This document shows, one piece after another, positions 27,011 through 38,958 of a stretch of DNA of 64,000 nt; positions within the stretch are counted from its first letter, which is position 1; every line of letters begins with the position of its first letter. A program made the position numbers and the translations under genes. The notes under the pieces are model-generated. The model was not told where the DNA came from, made no database searches, and was given only the letters and a program-made list of their open reading frames with translations. The stretch is from Picocystis sp. L7 (Eukaryota; Chlorophyta; Picocystophyceae; Picocystales; Picocystaceae): contig QXJR01000011.1 of NCBI GenBank assembly GCA_020975725.1, forward strand, positions 124,001 through 188,000, in the 5' to 3' direction.

Positions 27011-29578
27011 TTATTTCACGCTATTCTTTGCTTTCAAGAATTTGTCGACCCCTTTCGAGGAATCGACTAACGCTTTCACTGTCTTCGATTTCACAAGGAG
27101 TCCTCGCAGTGACACATCGTCCAACAGTGCAGCCCAGTGACCTCCTGGGGCCTGCACCAGTGCCTTCCCGCTCCCTACCACCCACAAGGATTTCCTCGCC
27201 CGCGTCAGGGCTACATTCATACGACGAATGTCATTGACAAACCCCACCCTGCCACCGGGGGATGTACGGACGCAGCTGAAGATTACAATGTCTTGCTCTT
27301 GTCCTTGAAATGCATCCACCGTCTCGATCTTCACCAGGTTGCCAATGGCTTCTTGGCCAAGGAGCTTCTCAAACTTTTCAAGCAGGAACTCCTTCTGCGC
27401 CCTGTAAGGTGTCAAGACCAGCACGGCGGAAGGCTTCTTCACTACGGCATTGAAGGAAACATCACGGGCGTGGCCTGCTTGAGGTTCAATCTTTCTCAAG
27501 TGCCGGTACAGGGCCAGAACAACCTCTGCCTCTTCCATATTTTGTAGAGAACCTCTGTTTCTGTGCTTCTCTTTTCCGTCTGAAACGTCAAAGAACAAGT
27601 AAGGCTTCAACAGCGGATCGGCATGAAATGCTTCTTGTGTGGACGAGAGGATGCCCACACAATCTTGCAAGCGGCCGTTGTAGAAGTATTGAGATGGAAA
27701 TTGCCTGATCTCTGGATGCATGCGATATTGGATGTCCAGAAGGATCGGCTCCATTCCAGCCGTTTGGAGCCTCTCAAACATGGAGCGTTCATAGAGCAGC
27801 TCCTGAGCTTCTTTTGACAAGATCGTGGGCGGGAGCTGCTGAGGATCCCCCACCATGATGCAGAATTTGCAACCGTATTGCAGTGGCTGCAGGGTGGCAA
27901 CTTCAGATGCTTGTGCTGCCTCATCGATAATGCATATTTCGAACTTTTTCATCAGCTGCCCAAAAATGTTCCTACCGCAGGAGGATAGCGTGGCAAACAC
28001 CATTTCTGCCTCGCCCACGATGGAAATCTCTAAGTCCATGATGGCCTTCTTCTCCTGCGACCCTCCTCTAAGAAAGTTCTTGACGATTTGCATTCTTGAA
28101 AGTTCAGTCTCAAATTTCTCCATGTGCTGGTAAAGGGAGACGAGTTGCACAAGCAAGGCATTGCGTTCTTCCTCGTTGGAAGGAGGTGGTGCTCTTCCCC
28201 GTAGCCCTTCTTTGCCAGTGAGCCTACCTTGGACATCTTCAATGGCCTTCCTCACCTTGTGCAGTTCCCCGGCGATGTGCATCTCTTCCCCCTCGACTTT
28301 GACTTTGCTAAGTGCCATGTAGCTGGCCACTCGATTTTCCAACAGGACGTCTCGAGCAGCCTTGGAGAGTGGTGCATCCGTCGATCCCACTCGCACCACC
28401 TGCGGGTAGTAGACCGTTCTTCTGCCATCCACACATCCTCTCTTCATCACCCGTTCCAGCAGCACGTCTGTGGCGGCGTTGGAGGGAGCACATACCAGCA
28501 GCCTCGGTCGATTCTTGAGCAGGTTTTGAATGTACGATTGGGTGTGCGTGTAGTCCTCTACTCGGGCCAGTACGGAGTCCAGCATGGACTGGGGTGGCCT
28601 CTTCGGTGCGCATTCGATGGCTCCGACTGCACGCATGAGTCGGTCGGAGTGTTCTTGGAAGTGGAGCAGGTGCAATGCATTGAGCATGCCCCACACACAG
28701 TGCGTCTTGCCGCTCCCGGGCGGACCTTGCACCAGGGTGATGGGTGCGTTGGGATCCCTGGCGCACGCGCTCATGATTGCTTCGAGCTGGGGTGGGTTGA
28801 ACGCGTGCTGCAAGTGCTGCACGAATTCCGCGGTCCAAGGCATGTTTTCCAGCTGCATCTTCTTGGATGCGTTGGGTTTTGGTTGCAGTAAGGCGGGGAG
28901 CAGTGGCATGGTGCTGCACTTGGTCAATGCATCCCTTTCTCGGCTGGCCACCACCAGGTTCCCGCACTTCACCAGCCACGTTTCTTGGCCTGGAACCGCG
29001 GCTTCCATGGCTTGTTTCGCTTCGAATCGGTTCCGATGTGGCCATCTCAGCCAGATCTCCTTCCCATCCGCGTCGTTGGACGCGGCCATGTCGTCGCGTT
29101 GGGACACGAAGGCGACGGCCACGTGCGCTGCTTCGGATTTGGCCCATTGCACCGCGTCTTGGACGGGTGGAGGCGCCTTACAGAGCACCACGACGTGTCC
29201 GAGCGCGTCTTCCTTGGACGCGCGACGCGTCGGCTTCAGGATGCAGCATCGGATCCGCGTCTCCTTGGCCGCTTGTTCGACGGCCAGGACACGCGCATGG
29301 ATCCATCGACGCGACGAGCAGGCCTCCTCGAATCCGTTGCGTATCCCTTGGCGCGCCTCTTCCACCAGAAGCGGCGCGAACGCGTTCGCATAGGCGTTGG
29401 CGTCGTCGAAACGCGTCGGGATGGCGGTGGCGCCGGCGAACGCGGCGAAGAGGGATCCGTGCAGCACGCGCTCCTCGATGGGACCGCGCATCACGTCGAC
29501 GGTGGCGTTTCGGAGGGGTTCTTCCCGTCGCTTTCGCGTCGGAAACGGCGTCGGCGCGTCCGCATGCCTTCGCTTCAT
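27011..29578 (-). CDS. Sen1/UPF1-like SF1 RNA/DNA helicase
   Basis: About 855 residues from the Met at 29578 (MKRRHADAPTPFPTRKRREE, nuclear-localisation-like); the frame is open 36 codons further. Superfamily 1B helicase motifs are complete: Walker A GPPGSGKTH, Q-motif-like FNPPQLEAIMSA, Ia LLVCAPSNAATDVLLERV, II CIIDEAAQASE, III VGDPQQLPPT, IV LDIQYRMHPEI, V ETVDAFQGQEQD and VI VALTRARKSLW. The motif set and the insertion after Ia match Sen1/senataxin and plant MAGATAMA3, which act in transcription termination and R-loop removal; UPF1 is excluded because its zinc N-terminus is missing. The N-terminal 260 residues are unassigned. Confidence 0.9.
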   Translation of the reverse strand: MKRRHADAPTPFPTRKRREEPLRNATVDVMRGPIEERVLHGSLFAAFAGATAIPTRFDDANAYANAFAPLLVEEARQGIRNGFEEACSSRRWIHARVLAVEQAAKETRIRCCILKPTRRASKEDALGHVVVLCKAPPPVQDAVQWAKSEAAHVAVAFVSQRDDMAASNDADGKEIWLRWPHRNRFEAKQAMEAAVPGQETWLVKCGNLVVASRERDALTKCSTMPLLPALLQPKPNASKKMQLENMPWTAEFVQHLQHAFNPPQLEAIMSACARDPNAPITLVQGPPGSGKTHCVWGMLNALHLLHFQEHSDRLMRAVGAIECAPKRPPQSMLDSVLARVEDYTHTQSYIQNLLKNRPRLLVCAPSNAATDVLLERVMKRGCVDGRRTVYYPQVVRVGSTDAPLSKAARDVLLENRVASYMALSKVKVEGEEMHIAGELHKVRKAIEDVQGRLTGKEGLRGRAPPPSNEEERNALLVQLVSLYQHMEKFETELSRMQIVKNFLRGGSQEKKAIMDLEISIVGEAEMVFATLSSCGRNIFGQLMKKFEICIIDEAAQASEVATLQPLQYGCKFCIMVGDPQQLPPTILSKEAQELLYERSMFERLQTAGMEPILLDIQYRMHPEIRQFPSQYFYNGRLQDCVGILSSTQEAFHADPLLKPYLFFDVSDGKEKHRNRGSLQNMEEAEVVLALYRHLRKIEPQAGHARDVSFNAVVKKPSAVLVLTPYRAQKEFLLEKFEKLLGQEAIGNLVKIETVDAFQGQEQDIVIFSCVRTSPGGRVGFVNDIRRMNVALTRARKSLWVVGSGKALVQAPGGHWAALLDDVSLRGLLVKSKTVKALVDSSKGVDKFLKAKNSVK

Positions 29579-29579
29579 C

Positions 29580-30505
29580 CGACACGAGTCCACGTGGAAC
29601 TCTAACCCTGTCCTCTCCTCCCCACCACCAGTACCGTTCCTGTCCACCCTGCCACCTCCACCCAGAGATGGAATGAAACCAAGCATGGCCTAGCTTGGGA
29701 AAAGGTAGATAGATGGAGCAAGCATGGCCTAGCCTAAGAAATGAGGACATGAAAATGGCAGTGGAAGGGACGATGCAGGTGTGGAAAAAGACCGTGTCCG
29801 GACCAAGGGATGGATGGAGAGGGGGAAGGGACATGCACCACCATCCCCCAAGGGAAACATGGGAGGCATGAGATGGGCCTGGACACAGGATCCCCTCCTG
29901 TGGACACTGTGGGAACTGGAATAAACATCTGCAAAAGCCTCGAAAATGGCAGGCGAAGGGTGACTTGCAGCAGCACCAACAAGCGTACGGGAAACCCGCA
30001 GTCGTGGTCCTCTGTGAAACGATCGCGATCATGCCAGGAAGCCGACACCAGGCCAGGATAGAGGGATGAAGTAGGAATTCCAGGAAGAACGGATCCTTGA
30101 ACACAAGTCAGCTCCCTGGAGAAAGAGAGGGTCTTCCAAAAACACAAGAATCCCAAGTCACAGAGAGGAAGCTACTGACACTCTAGCCATAAACTCGGAT
30201 ACTCATGCCTGCACTGGGAGCGAATTTTAGCAATCGCCGATGTTGACCAAGAAAGCCGAAGATGCTTGCAAAGCATGCAATTATGTTGGACATGAAGGGT
30301 ACAGCCCTGTCTTTCGAATGGTGTAATCTACAACAAACAACAGACAACATAGTATACCCAATTCTGAAACGGCAAAGACATACAGAGTCGGTGGGTTGGC
30401 CGATCCTATCCATGTGTTCAAAGATGTATTGCAGCGAGCCACTACATCCAGTCGAGAAAGCATCGGCTCATCCACAGTCAAGCAGTGGAGGCGAAGGGGC
30501 CGACA
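29580..30505. other. intergenic region with a short direct repeat
   Basis: No supported gene in about 900 bp between two minus-strand genes. The 14-mer AAGCATGGCCTAGC occurs twice, at 29681 and 29720. The helicase promoter and 5' leader must lie here. Short overlapping frames only. Confidence 0.4.
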
Positions 30506-31537
30506 CTAACGGAGGATGCACTGGAGGATATCTGTGAGTGTGACAACACCTACAGGACGTTTGTTAGCATCTACCTCGTACAGCCGATGGACATTTAACC
30601 ACACAATCGTATGGATCACGTCTTCTAGTTTGGTGCTTGGGGTGCAGATGATGGGCGTCAGTGATGTGCGAGGCCTCTGGAACGTTAAGAACTCCCCCAC
30701 GGGAAGTGCCAGTCGATCAAAGGTCTTGCTTGTCAAGCCCCGAAGATCGCTTGCACTCAGGTTCCCTACAAGAGTGAAGTCCATGGGATCCACAACAGCA
30801 TATCCAGAAATCTTTTCACGATCCATCCTGCGAAAAGCTTCGTAAGTAGGGATGTTGGCAGTAATCTGACCCAGTGGTTTCTTCGAAAGCCGTAGCTCCC
30901 GTACTGTCTTGAACCTGAGTTCCCCTAGATCTTCTGTGTGTTTGTCCAGGTATCGAAGTATGTCTGTTTGCGAGACGACATCCACTGGATGGAAGCTCAT
31001 GTCCAATACTAGGATTCGGTGGTTGTGCCTGACGTTTTTGACCACCACTCCAGAGTGCTCCGACTGTGTGCAGAAGAACTTTTCCACAGTTTCAAGCATG
31101 CTGCATCTACACTGGCTTTTGAAGATACATCTCCCATCGTCGCAACGTTCCTGTAGTTCCCCGATTTCCTCCTTGAGGAAGGAAGGTGAGACCACGTTCA
31201 AGCAGTAAGCGAACTCCTGTGGGGTGTCAAACCTCATCTTCCACCTGTCCATGTATGAGAACAGCGCGTGCAGTACGGTGGACACGTCGAGTATCCCTTC
31301 CACCGCGAACGGCACTTGTGCCTTCTCTTTCTCGTCCACATCTTCTCGGTCCGACACCACCGGTGCCGACAGCACTCTTTCCTTCCTCAGCTTCTCGAGC
31401 GCCTCGGCGACGGTATCGCTCTTTTTCAGCGTCAGCACCTTCTCCTTCTTGTTCTCCCTTTCTTTCAGCATCTCCTCCAACGTCGTTCTTGCCAGGAGTC
31501 GCCTTGCGCCGTCCATTTGTCCCGCTCGTTCCGCCAT
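30506..31537 (-). CDS. CBS-domain protein, SNF1/AMPK-gamma-like
   Basis: A 343-residue protein starting MAERAGQMDGARRLLARTT. At least three to four CBS motifs can be seen: KSDTVAEALEKLRKERVLSA with PVVSD; VVKNVRHNHRILVLDMSFHP with DVVSQTDILRYL; ANIPTYEAFRRMDREKISGY with VVDPMDFTLVGNLSASDLRG; and TKLEDVIHTIVWLNVHRLYE with PVGVVTLTDIL. Two CBS pairs binding adenine nucleotides are the hallmark of AMPK/SNF1 gamma subunits and plant PV42/KING1-like proteins. A charged insert interrupts the first CBS. The catalytic partner is not in the window. Confidence 0.83.
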   Translation of the reverse strand: MAERAGQMDGARRLLARTTLEEMLKERENKKEKVLTLKKSDTVAEALEKLRKERVLSAPVVSDREDVDEKEKAQVPFAVEGILDVSTVLHALFSYMDRWKMRFDTPQEFAYCLNVVSPSFLKEEIGELQERCDDGRCIFKSQCRCSMLETVEKFFCTQSEHSGVVVKNVRHNHRILVLDMSFHPVDVVSQTDILRYLDKHTEDLGELRFKTVRELRLSKKPLGQITANIPTYEAFRRMDREKISGYAVVDPMDFTLVGNLSASDLRGLTSKTFDRLALPVGEFLTFQRPRTSLTPIICTPSTKLEDVIHTIVWLNVHRLYEVDANKRPVGVVTLTDILQCILR

Positions 31538-32923
31538 CCTTTCGACACGTGTCGGTTCCGACACGTAGTGAAAAAGACCGTGTCCTTTTCCCCCAAAATC
31601 GATGTGTTCCAAGGGGATCGGTCCCACCCACGTGCAAGACAAGTGGAAGCGGGGAACAAGCAAGAAACCTCCTCGTTCCACGTGGGAGGAAAGGAATGGA
31701 TGGCGGGATGGAGTGGGATGATGCCACGGCGGAAATGACGAGACGCATTGGCTTGAATTGGGACGGTAACATACGGACGAAAGATCAACACGCAAGCGTC
31801 AACAAGTCTTCATGCTTGATCCAACCACAAAGGACTTGAAAACAATGAGAGAAGAGAAGCATGAATGTCTCTCGATGGCTTCGAAGGCTTGCGAGCCTCA
31901 TGTCCTCGTTGTCAATCCTTGGCCCAAGCAAGAGCTAGTTTCACCAGTTCTCTCTCTACAAACAATGGCATGGAGGTGGAGGAAGACAAGGACGCCGATT
32001 GCTGGAAGAACGTGCAACTTGAAGCCCTTAAATCCTGCCCCCGATTGGACATGGGTAACCCAACTCTCATGCTTTTTGGTCTCTCGCATCCCATTCAGAT
32101 GGACATCTTCCTTCGAACCCGACACACCCTTCATCACCATCTCGATGCCGAAGGAAAGGTTTTGTATATTTCCTATCGGGAAAGGCAAGGCCAAAGCGAC
32201 CAATGACTTGGCATGCAGACCAAACCTTGAGCGTTGCACATTGGCGCGGGTTTGAAGCTTGCTCGTGTTCGGGAGCATGATAATGACAAGCACACCATTT
32301 GGAGGAGACAATTCTCCCCTTTCTATCTTCGTAGGCAATTCCACCCCGATCTTGAATGAACATAAAATTTGTAAACGGAAGCTGCCCTTTTTGAACTTTA
32401 TGTAGCCTCCGTGGTTACCATGACGGGCCCCGTGGACGACATAGCGAAGAAACTTCCCATTGGAGGTGCGTGCATGCTCTTCGATCTAGCATCATCTAAT
32501 ACAGCATTCAGGTGAACGTCCCAAGAAAACAAAAAAATCCACGAACAAGACATGAAGGAAGAGTTTTAAGTTTGGGAATACATTGCCACGTGTCTTGTGT
32601 AGGAGGAGGAACAAGCTAGAAATTGGAAGGGATCGTAATTCACGGGGTCAAGCATACGTATTCCGCCCAGGGGCTTTCGAAAAGGAAGGTGTCAGTGTCG
32701 TACCGTTGCCTTGCTAAGTTGCAAACTGCTGATGATGGCGATTGCCTACTTGCGCCAGATGTTCCTGGCTATGATATATGGAGAGTGCCAAGAGCAAAGC
32801 ATTGAAGAGCATGCACCTAGCAGAAGCAGAAGGGAGACTTGCAATAAGCGAGCGGCGATGAGGTAAACAAATCTGGCAAATGCACGCAGAATGGCATTAC
32901 AGGAACCAAGGGAGCCGGTCAGA
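31538..32923. other. intergenic, AT-richer from about 31.8 kb, no supported gene
   Basis: Nearly 1.4 kb. The first 250 bp include the CBS-gene promoter. From about 31.8 kb the base composition shifts towards AT and only short overlapping frames remain (up to about 148 codons, on both strands). I recognise no domain, terminal repeat or known mobile element. Confidence 0.4.
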
Positions 32924-33772
32924 TCAGTCGCGGCTTGAAAGCAGCTGCAGGATGAAGAGGAAGAGGTTCATGATGTCCAGGTACAGGCTAAGGGCGCCCA
33001 GCACCCAGTCATCAGGGCTGAGTTCAAACTGTCGGTTTTTACCTCCCATGATGAGTTGGGTGTCAAACACAATGTACAAAGAGAACAGTACCGCCCCCAA
33101 GGATGCATACACAACCATTGCTACGTTGGAAGGGAAGAACATCAGAAGGAAACCAAACACCATCAACCCTAGGAGAGCCACGAGGAAGTACATTCCTTTA
33201 GTTGTGAAGTCGATCTGAGTCTGAACAGCGAAGACGGTGAGTGCCACTACAATGAAAAGCGTGATTCCTATGGCCAGCAATACAGCCGTGGCCTGATAAA
33301 AACAGGTGATGGCACTGACGCTGGTCCCAAAACTGACCGTGAACAACGAGAGAAAAATCACGTTGTTAGGATAGGTGTACAAGGTAGATTGGATGCAGGA
33401 CATGCAGAGCAGCATCACCAACGAGATACCCCATGACACTCCCCACACCCATCCGTTGGCTTGGACGTAGTTGCGGACAGGGTCCACCTCCAGGAACGTA
33501 AAAACAAGCCCGAACGTGACGAAGAGCTGCATTAGAAGCGTCGAGTACACTTTTTTGACGAAAGACTTGCGGTCCACTGGATCTTGGAATTGCGGAAGCC
33601 ACACCGGATAGCCTGGCACCACACCGTCGTCATCTCCCACGTCGATCCTCGTCTCATACGGCGAGTAATTCGGCGCAGACGGTGTTCCGTAGTATCCCAC
33701 AGGTGCAGGATGCCCGTAAGCGACATCGGAGGTCGCCTGGGAGCCTCCAGCGCCGAATTTGTTGTCCTTCAT
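32924..33772 (-). CDS. BAX inhibitor-1/lifeguard (TMBIM) family membrane protein
   Basis: A 282-residue protein starting MKDNKFGAGGSQATSD, with a Pro/Tyr/Gly-rich cytosolic N-terminus (about 60 residues), then DRKSFVKKVYSTLLMQLFVT, the classical start of the BI-1/LFG domain. Seven hydrophobic helices follow, ending LYIVFDTQLIMGG, DDWVLGALSLYLDIMNLFLF and ILQLL, the conserved C-terminal signature with the Asp pair of the Ca2+ leak pore. LFG proteins sit in Golgi/ER membranes and modulate Ca2+ and cell death. The frame is open 31 codons further, but the Met at 33772 precedes the typical N-terminus. Confidence 0.94.
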   Translation of the reverse strand: MKDNKFGAGGSQATSDVAYGHPAPVGYYGTPSAPNYSPYETRIDVGDDDGVVPGYPVWLPQFQDPVDRKSFVKKVYSTLLMQLFVTFGLVFTFLEVDPVRNYVQANGWVWGVSWGISLVMLLCMSCIQSTLYTYPNNVIFLSLFTVSFGTSVSAITCFYQATAVLLAIGITLFIVVALTVFAVQTQIDFTTKGMYFLVALLGLMVFGFLLMFFPSNVAMVVYASLGAVLFSLYIVFDTQLIMGGKNRQFELSPDDWVLGALSLYLDIMNLFLFILQLLSSRD

Positions 33773-35640
33773 GGCGCGCCGAGCGCGTCGTTCGCGGATG
33801 TGCGATGGCTTGTCCGGACGCGTCCTTGGTCTGTATTCCGATTGAACCCAGACCCTTCCTTTCAACCTTCCTTACTACGTCCGGTTTGCAAAGGGATCTA
33901 TCCCGCGGATAGGTGGCGAGGTCGGAGACCCAGCTGTTTCGTAGCAACTGACCTCGTTTCGGAATGGGTCCGTAGGACATCCAACGAGAATCGAGCACGG
34001 ATCGTGGAACCAACATCTCCGCTTGGGGAGGTGCGGGTGCTTCCTTCAGCTGGCATTGACTCAGGAGAAAAGTTCGATCTTTCCTAGCGTATCGCTGGGA
34101 CAACGCTTCGACTTTCGCGGGGATCGTTCTTAAACTCATTCTTCCCGATCTCCAACGTAGGAATTATATTCATTTCCGTTGCGCTCTTGCTTGTGCAAAG
34201 TTGATCGTTTGCCAATGAAGCATTTGAAGGAACAAGCAAGATCTTATTTCAACACCGTTTCCTCGAGTATGGCGGTTGAGCTGTCACATTCCTTTTTTCA
34301 TGTTCGAATTGACCGAGCTTGTCGTTGGATCTCGTTCTAGCATCTACAAAAGATGGCCCCGTTATTTCTATCGCAACATGCCTCCTTATCGACCGCGCGT
34401 CACGCGTTTGAGTGCGTCTTGACGTGTATCTTCGATCCATTCGCTGTTACGCGCTCGCTCTTGTACCTAGCACTTCGCATGCTTCCCGGAAGCTGCCCTT
34501 AAAGCTATTCGCGTACGCAAAGACTAACGTTGTGGATGATACCTAATTGTTCGAAGTTTGCACCACATTCTCTTCATCTTGGCAAGTGGAACTAGCCGGT
34601 GCATGATGGATTGCATGCGTGCCACCCGCGAAATAGGAGCCATCTGGAAAGGCAAGACTATCATCCCTTGTTGGGAGTTATCAATCGACTCGGGTACATT
34701 GTCTACGGTTGTTGAAAACTCGCTCACGGACTTCTCATCCATGCTCGTATAAAATTGTTGCTCAAAATAGTTCGTGTTGCAATCTCGTGCCTCCACACCC
34801 CGAGTAGCGTGGTCCAACTCCTTTCACCCTATCGAATCCAAACGTTGAAAAGGCTTCTTTCGACACAACTAGCTGCAAACAAGCGTCCAAAGGTACCATA
34901 GCATCTATTTTCTTCCAATGCGATCTTCTTGTCTCCTCTCAAGCAGTCCGATGCTCACAAGCAAACCATTTGTTGCACTAGAGATGTCGTGTGTAGGCAA
35001 GACATGAGGCGCTCATGCACGTTTCCATTCGTTTTTGATGCCACTTGGTTCGTTTGAGAAACGAAAGAATTTCGCCTACTGACGGCAGACCCCGTGCCCA
35101 CGCAGTAATACAAAAATTGGCTATCTTGCGTCGGTGAATTGACGGTCTTGTTGCAAAAAAAGGCCCGTTTTAACGGAAATTGAGTGGTTGGGGCGCTTTC
35201 GGGAACACCCTTTGGACCCTCCAAAGTCCTTGAAGCTTCCAAATCTTTCCTCCCACCTTGGATTTCACATTGCTCGAAGGATTGCCTTCAACGCTGGAGG
35301 ATTTTTTCGTACTCTACATGGCAACACGATACGATTTAAAGGTTTCAAAGATGAGAGTTAGTTCCACTCTTGCTGGCGCAGAGATTGAGATATTTCAAAG
35401 ACGGTCCAGCAATTTCCATTGTGGATTGGTTTCTTATGCGTTCCTCATGGATGGTTGGGCTTTTTCATCCTTGCGAGCTGCCTCTTCAAGGATCAATGGC
35501 CGCACCCTTTTCCGTTCTCGAAGGCGATGGCTTTGCTTGTGTCCCACACATAGGACTCATCCTGGCGTGCGAGTCCGACGGACTCCTCCAAAGATCCTAC
35601 ATGGGTTGAATGGAAGCAACTGAAGAGCTTTGTGAACCGC
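33773..35640. other. intergenic, AT-richer island at about 34.1-35.6 kb
   Basis: About 1.9 kb. The first 350 bp are the LFG promoter side. From about 34.1 kb the sequence is visibly AT-richer than its surroundings, with many stop codons in all frames. Small frames (minus 34524-34817, minus 34955-35242, plus 35258-35623) have no recognisable domain. I found no terminal repeats or RNA gene by eye. Confidence 0.4.
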
Positions 35641-35873
35641 ATCGAAGCTCTTGAACGCTTTTTCGATCACGAAACATCGCCATGAACGAAACGCTGCCGT
35701 CTTCGACCTCCCAAGAACGCACTCGCCTTCCTTTCGGGCCATGGCCGTGTCCAATCCACCTCCTTTCGAAACCGAAGGGTTTCCCTTTCCATCCGGGATC
35801 CCTTTCCGATCGAACCTGGGTCCCGATCCGGATCGTAAGGAGACGTACGGGTTCACAACGACGTCGTGCATCG

Positions 35874-36581
35874 ATGGCGAAGGCGATGGCAGTGCGCACC
35901 GCACCACGAACGCATGCGTGCGCGGGAGGACCGTGGGGGAGGCGTCAGGCGATGCAGACGGCCGTGATGCTAGCCGTGGCGCGTCCCGCGGACGTGCTGG
36001 CCCGGACAACGCCGCCGCCGCCGGGATACCGTCTGCATCGGGATCGTTTGGACGGCTACACGTACGTGTATCCCAAAGATTGGGTGCCGGTGACCACGGC
36101 TGGTGCGGACTCGTTCTACCGGAATCAGAACAACCTGGAGGAGAACCTCTTTGTCGACATTTCTTCACCGTCCTCCTCCAACTACGCCAGCGTGAAGGAC
36201 CTCGGAAGCGAAGACGCGATCGGGAAACGGGTGCTCGACCAATACCTCGTGGAGTTCATGTCCACACGCATAGGCGTCAAAAGAGAACCTGAAGTTGTCG
36301 AGTCAGTGTTCAGGGACGGTCCGGATGGGAAGCTTTACTGCGACGTGATGCTGAGGCTCAAATCCTACGTGAACAATAACCAGTTTGGCATCACCCCAGA
36401 GGAGAGAGTGCAGTACTTGGAATGGGACCGCATCCTACTGGCAACGTTAGGGGTGGCCAATCGTAGATTGTATCAGTTGAGAGTTCAGACGCCAACAGCA
36501 ACATTCCTGGATGATGTGGAGCGGCTGCAAACCGTGAGGGATTCCTTCCGGGTGATGGACCTGGAAGAGGAGGAACTTTGA
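35874..36581 (+). CDS. PsbP-domain protein, thylakoid lumen
   Basis: A 235-residue protein. The presequence looks bipartite: a basic transit part (MAKAMAVRTAPRTHACAGG), then a twin-arginine pair with hydrophobic stretch (GRRQAMQTAVMLAVARPADV) ending in a possible LA cleavage site, as in lumenal proteins imported by the Tat route. The mature part starts GYRLHRDRLDGYTYVYPKDW, the signature of PsbP, and runs to VRDSFRVMD, the usual end of the domain. PsbP stabilises the Mn cluster of photosystem II; PsbP-like and PPD relatives assist assembly of photosynthetic complexes. The exact subfamily is not clear. A CTCCTTTCGAAACCGAAGG word lies about 110 bp upstream. Confidence 0.88.
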   Translation: MAKAMAVRTAPRTHACAGGPWGRRQAMQTAVMLAVARPADVLARTTPPPPGYRLHRDRLDGYTYVYPKDWVPVTTAGADSFYRNQNNLEENLFVDISSPSSSNYASVKDLGSEDAIGKRVLDQYLVEFMSTRIGVKREPEVVESVFRDGPDGKLYCDVMLRLKSYVNNNQFGITPEERVQYLEWDRILLATLGVANRRLYQLRVQTPTATFLDDVERLQTVRDSFRVMDLEEEEL

Positions 36582-36766
36582 GTTCTCTGCACACGGGGGA
36601 AAGATGGAAAGCATCCAACAGACACGGAAGAAGAATAAATCGGCGTAGTATCCAGGATCGAGCCCTCTCTACATTTTGCTGGATTTGCTTCATTCGATGA
36701 CGATCTCCATAAACAGATCGATTCCCGGTAAACTACCTGCTGATTCCAAACCGGCGTGCCAAAAAT

Positions 36767-38196
<1,430 letters not shown>

Positions 38197-38958
38197 TCAT
38201 GGCTTTCCTGTACAGCTGAGGTAACCCTTGCTCTCGAGGTAGGCGAGGATCTCGCCCGCCATCTTCTCCGGTGGCTTCATCACGCCGTCCGCTTTGGACA
38301 CTTCCATCGCCAGCTCGGGTTGCGTCGGTTCCTCGTAAGGATCGTCGATGCCGGTGAATCCTTTGATCTTCCCGGCACGTGCAGCTTTGTACAGTCCTTT
38401 GGGATCCCTGGATTCGCACACTTCCAACGGGATCTTCATGTACACCTCGATGAAATCTCCCTCGGCCAAACGCTGGCGCACGCGTTCCCGATCGGCACGA
38501 TACGGCGAGATGAAGCTCACCAGCGTGATCATGCCGGATTCGGCGAACAGCTTGGACACCTCGCCGATGCGTCGGATGTTCTCTTCCCGATCGGAAGCAG
38601 TGAATCCCAAGTTCTGATTCAAACCGTGGCGGATGTTGTCGCCGTCCAACACGTAGGCCAGCTTCCCGCGTTCCACCAAGGCGTGCTCGAGGGTGTATGC
38701 GACCGTGCTCTTTCCCGATCCGCTCAGTCCAGTGAACCAAAGCACGCAGCCACGTTGGTCCAGGATCTTCTCGCGCGCCTCGCGACTCACGCTGCCTTCG
38801 TGCCACTTGATGTTCGTCGAATCGCCCACCGTGTACGCCGTGGACGTCGCGCGCGACCCTCCTGAAAGCAACAGAGAAGGCACGTCCACGTCATCCGCCT
38901 CTCGAGACGCCCATGCGCACCATCGAGACGTCAAACGGCTCCCTTGCCGCCTGAACAT
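38197..38958 (-). CDS. APK: adenylylsulfate (APS) kinase, copy 2
   Basis: A 253-residue protein starting MFRRQGSRLTSRWCAWASRE. The kinase core is identical in amino acids to that of copy 1 (P-loop TGLSGSGKST, DGDNIRHGLN, SFISPYRADR, KGFTGIDDPYEEP). The N-terminal 35 residues and the C-terminal end (YLSCTGKP in place of QGRPSSEAAAM) are unrelated to those of copy 1, so the two proteins probably go to different compartments. The first Met of the open frame lies at 39096, which would add a Cys/Ser/Arg-rich stretch; 38958 gives a short basic presequence. The role is PAPS synthesis. The gene is on the opposite strand to copy 1, about 11 kb away. Confidence 0.92.
   Translation of the reverse strand: MFRRQGSRLTSRWCAWASREADDVDVPSLLLSGGSRATSTAYTVGDSTNIKWHEGSVSREAREKILDQRGCVLWFTGLSGSGKSTVAYTLEHALVERGKLAYVLDGDNIRHGLNQNLGFTASDREENIRRIGEVSKLFAESGMITLVSFISPYRADRERVRQRLAEGDFIEVYMKIPLEVCESRDPKGLYKAARAGKIKGFTGIDDPYEEPTQPELAMEVSKADGVMKPPEKMAGEILAYLESKGYLSCTGKP
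38219..38846 (-). repeat. 628-bp near-identical block shared with 26344-26971 (inverted)
   Basis: Second arm of the inverted duplication in the APS kinase genes. The boundaries are sharp on both sides and lie inside the coding sequence. See the block at 26344-26971 for the differences seen. Confidence 0.9.

Noticed and set aside
29681-29733. Direct 14-bp repeat AAGCATGGCCTAGC as a target-site duplication
   Set aside because: Only 25 bp lie between the copies, with no element between them.
34524-35623. Short frames as pieces of a mobile element
   Set aside because: No recognisable reverse transcriptase, integrase or transposase motif and no terminal repeats seen by eye; left as unexplained.
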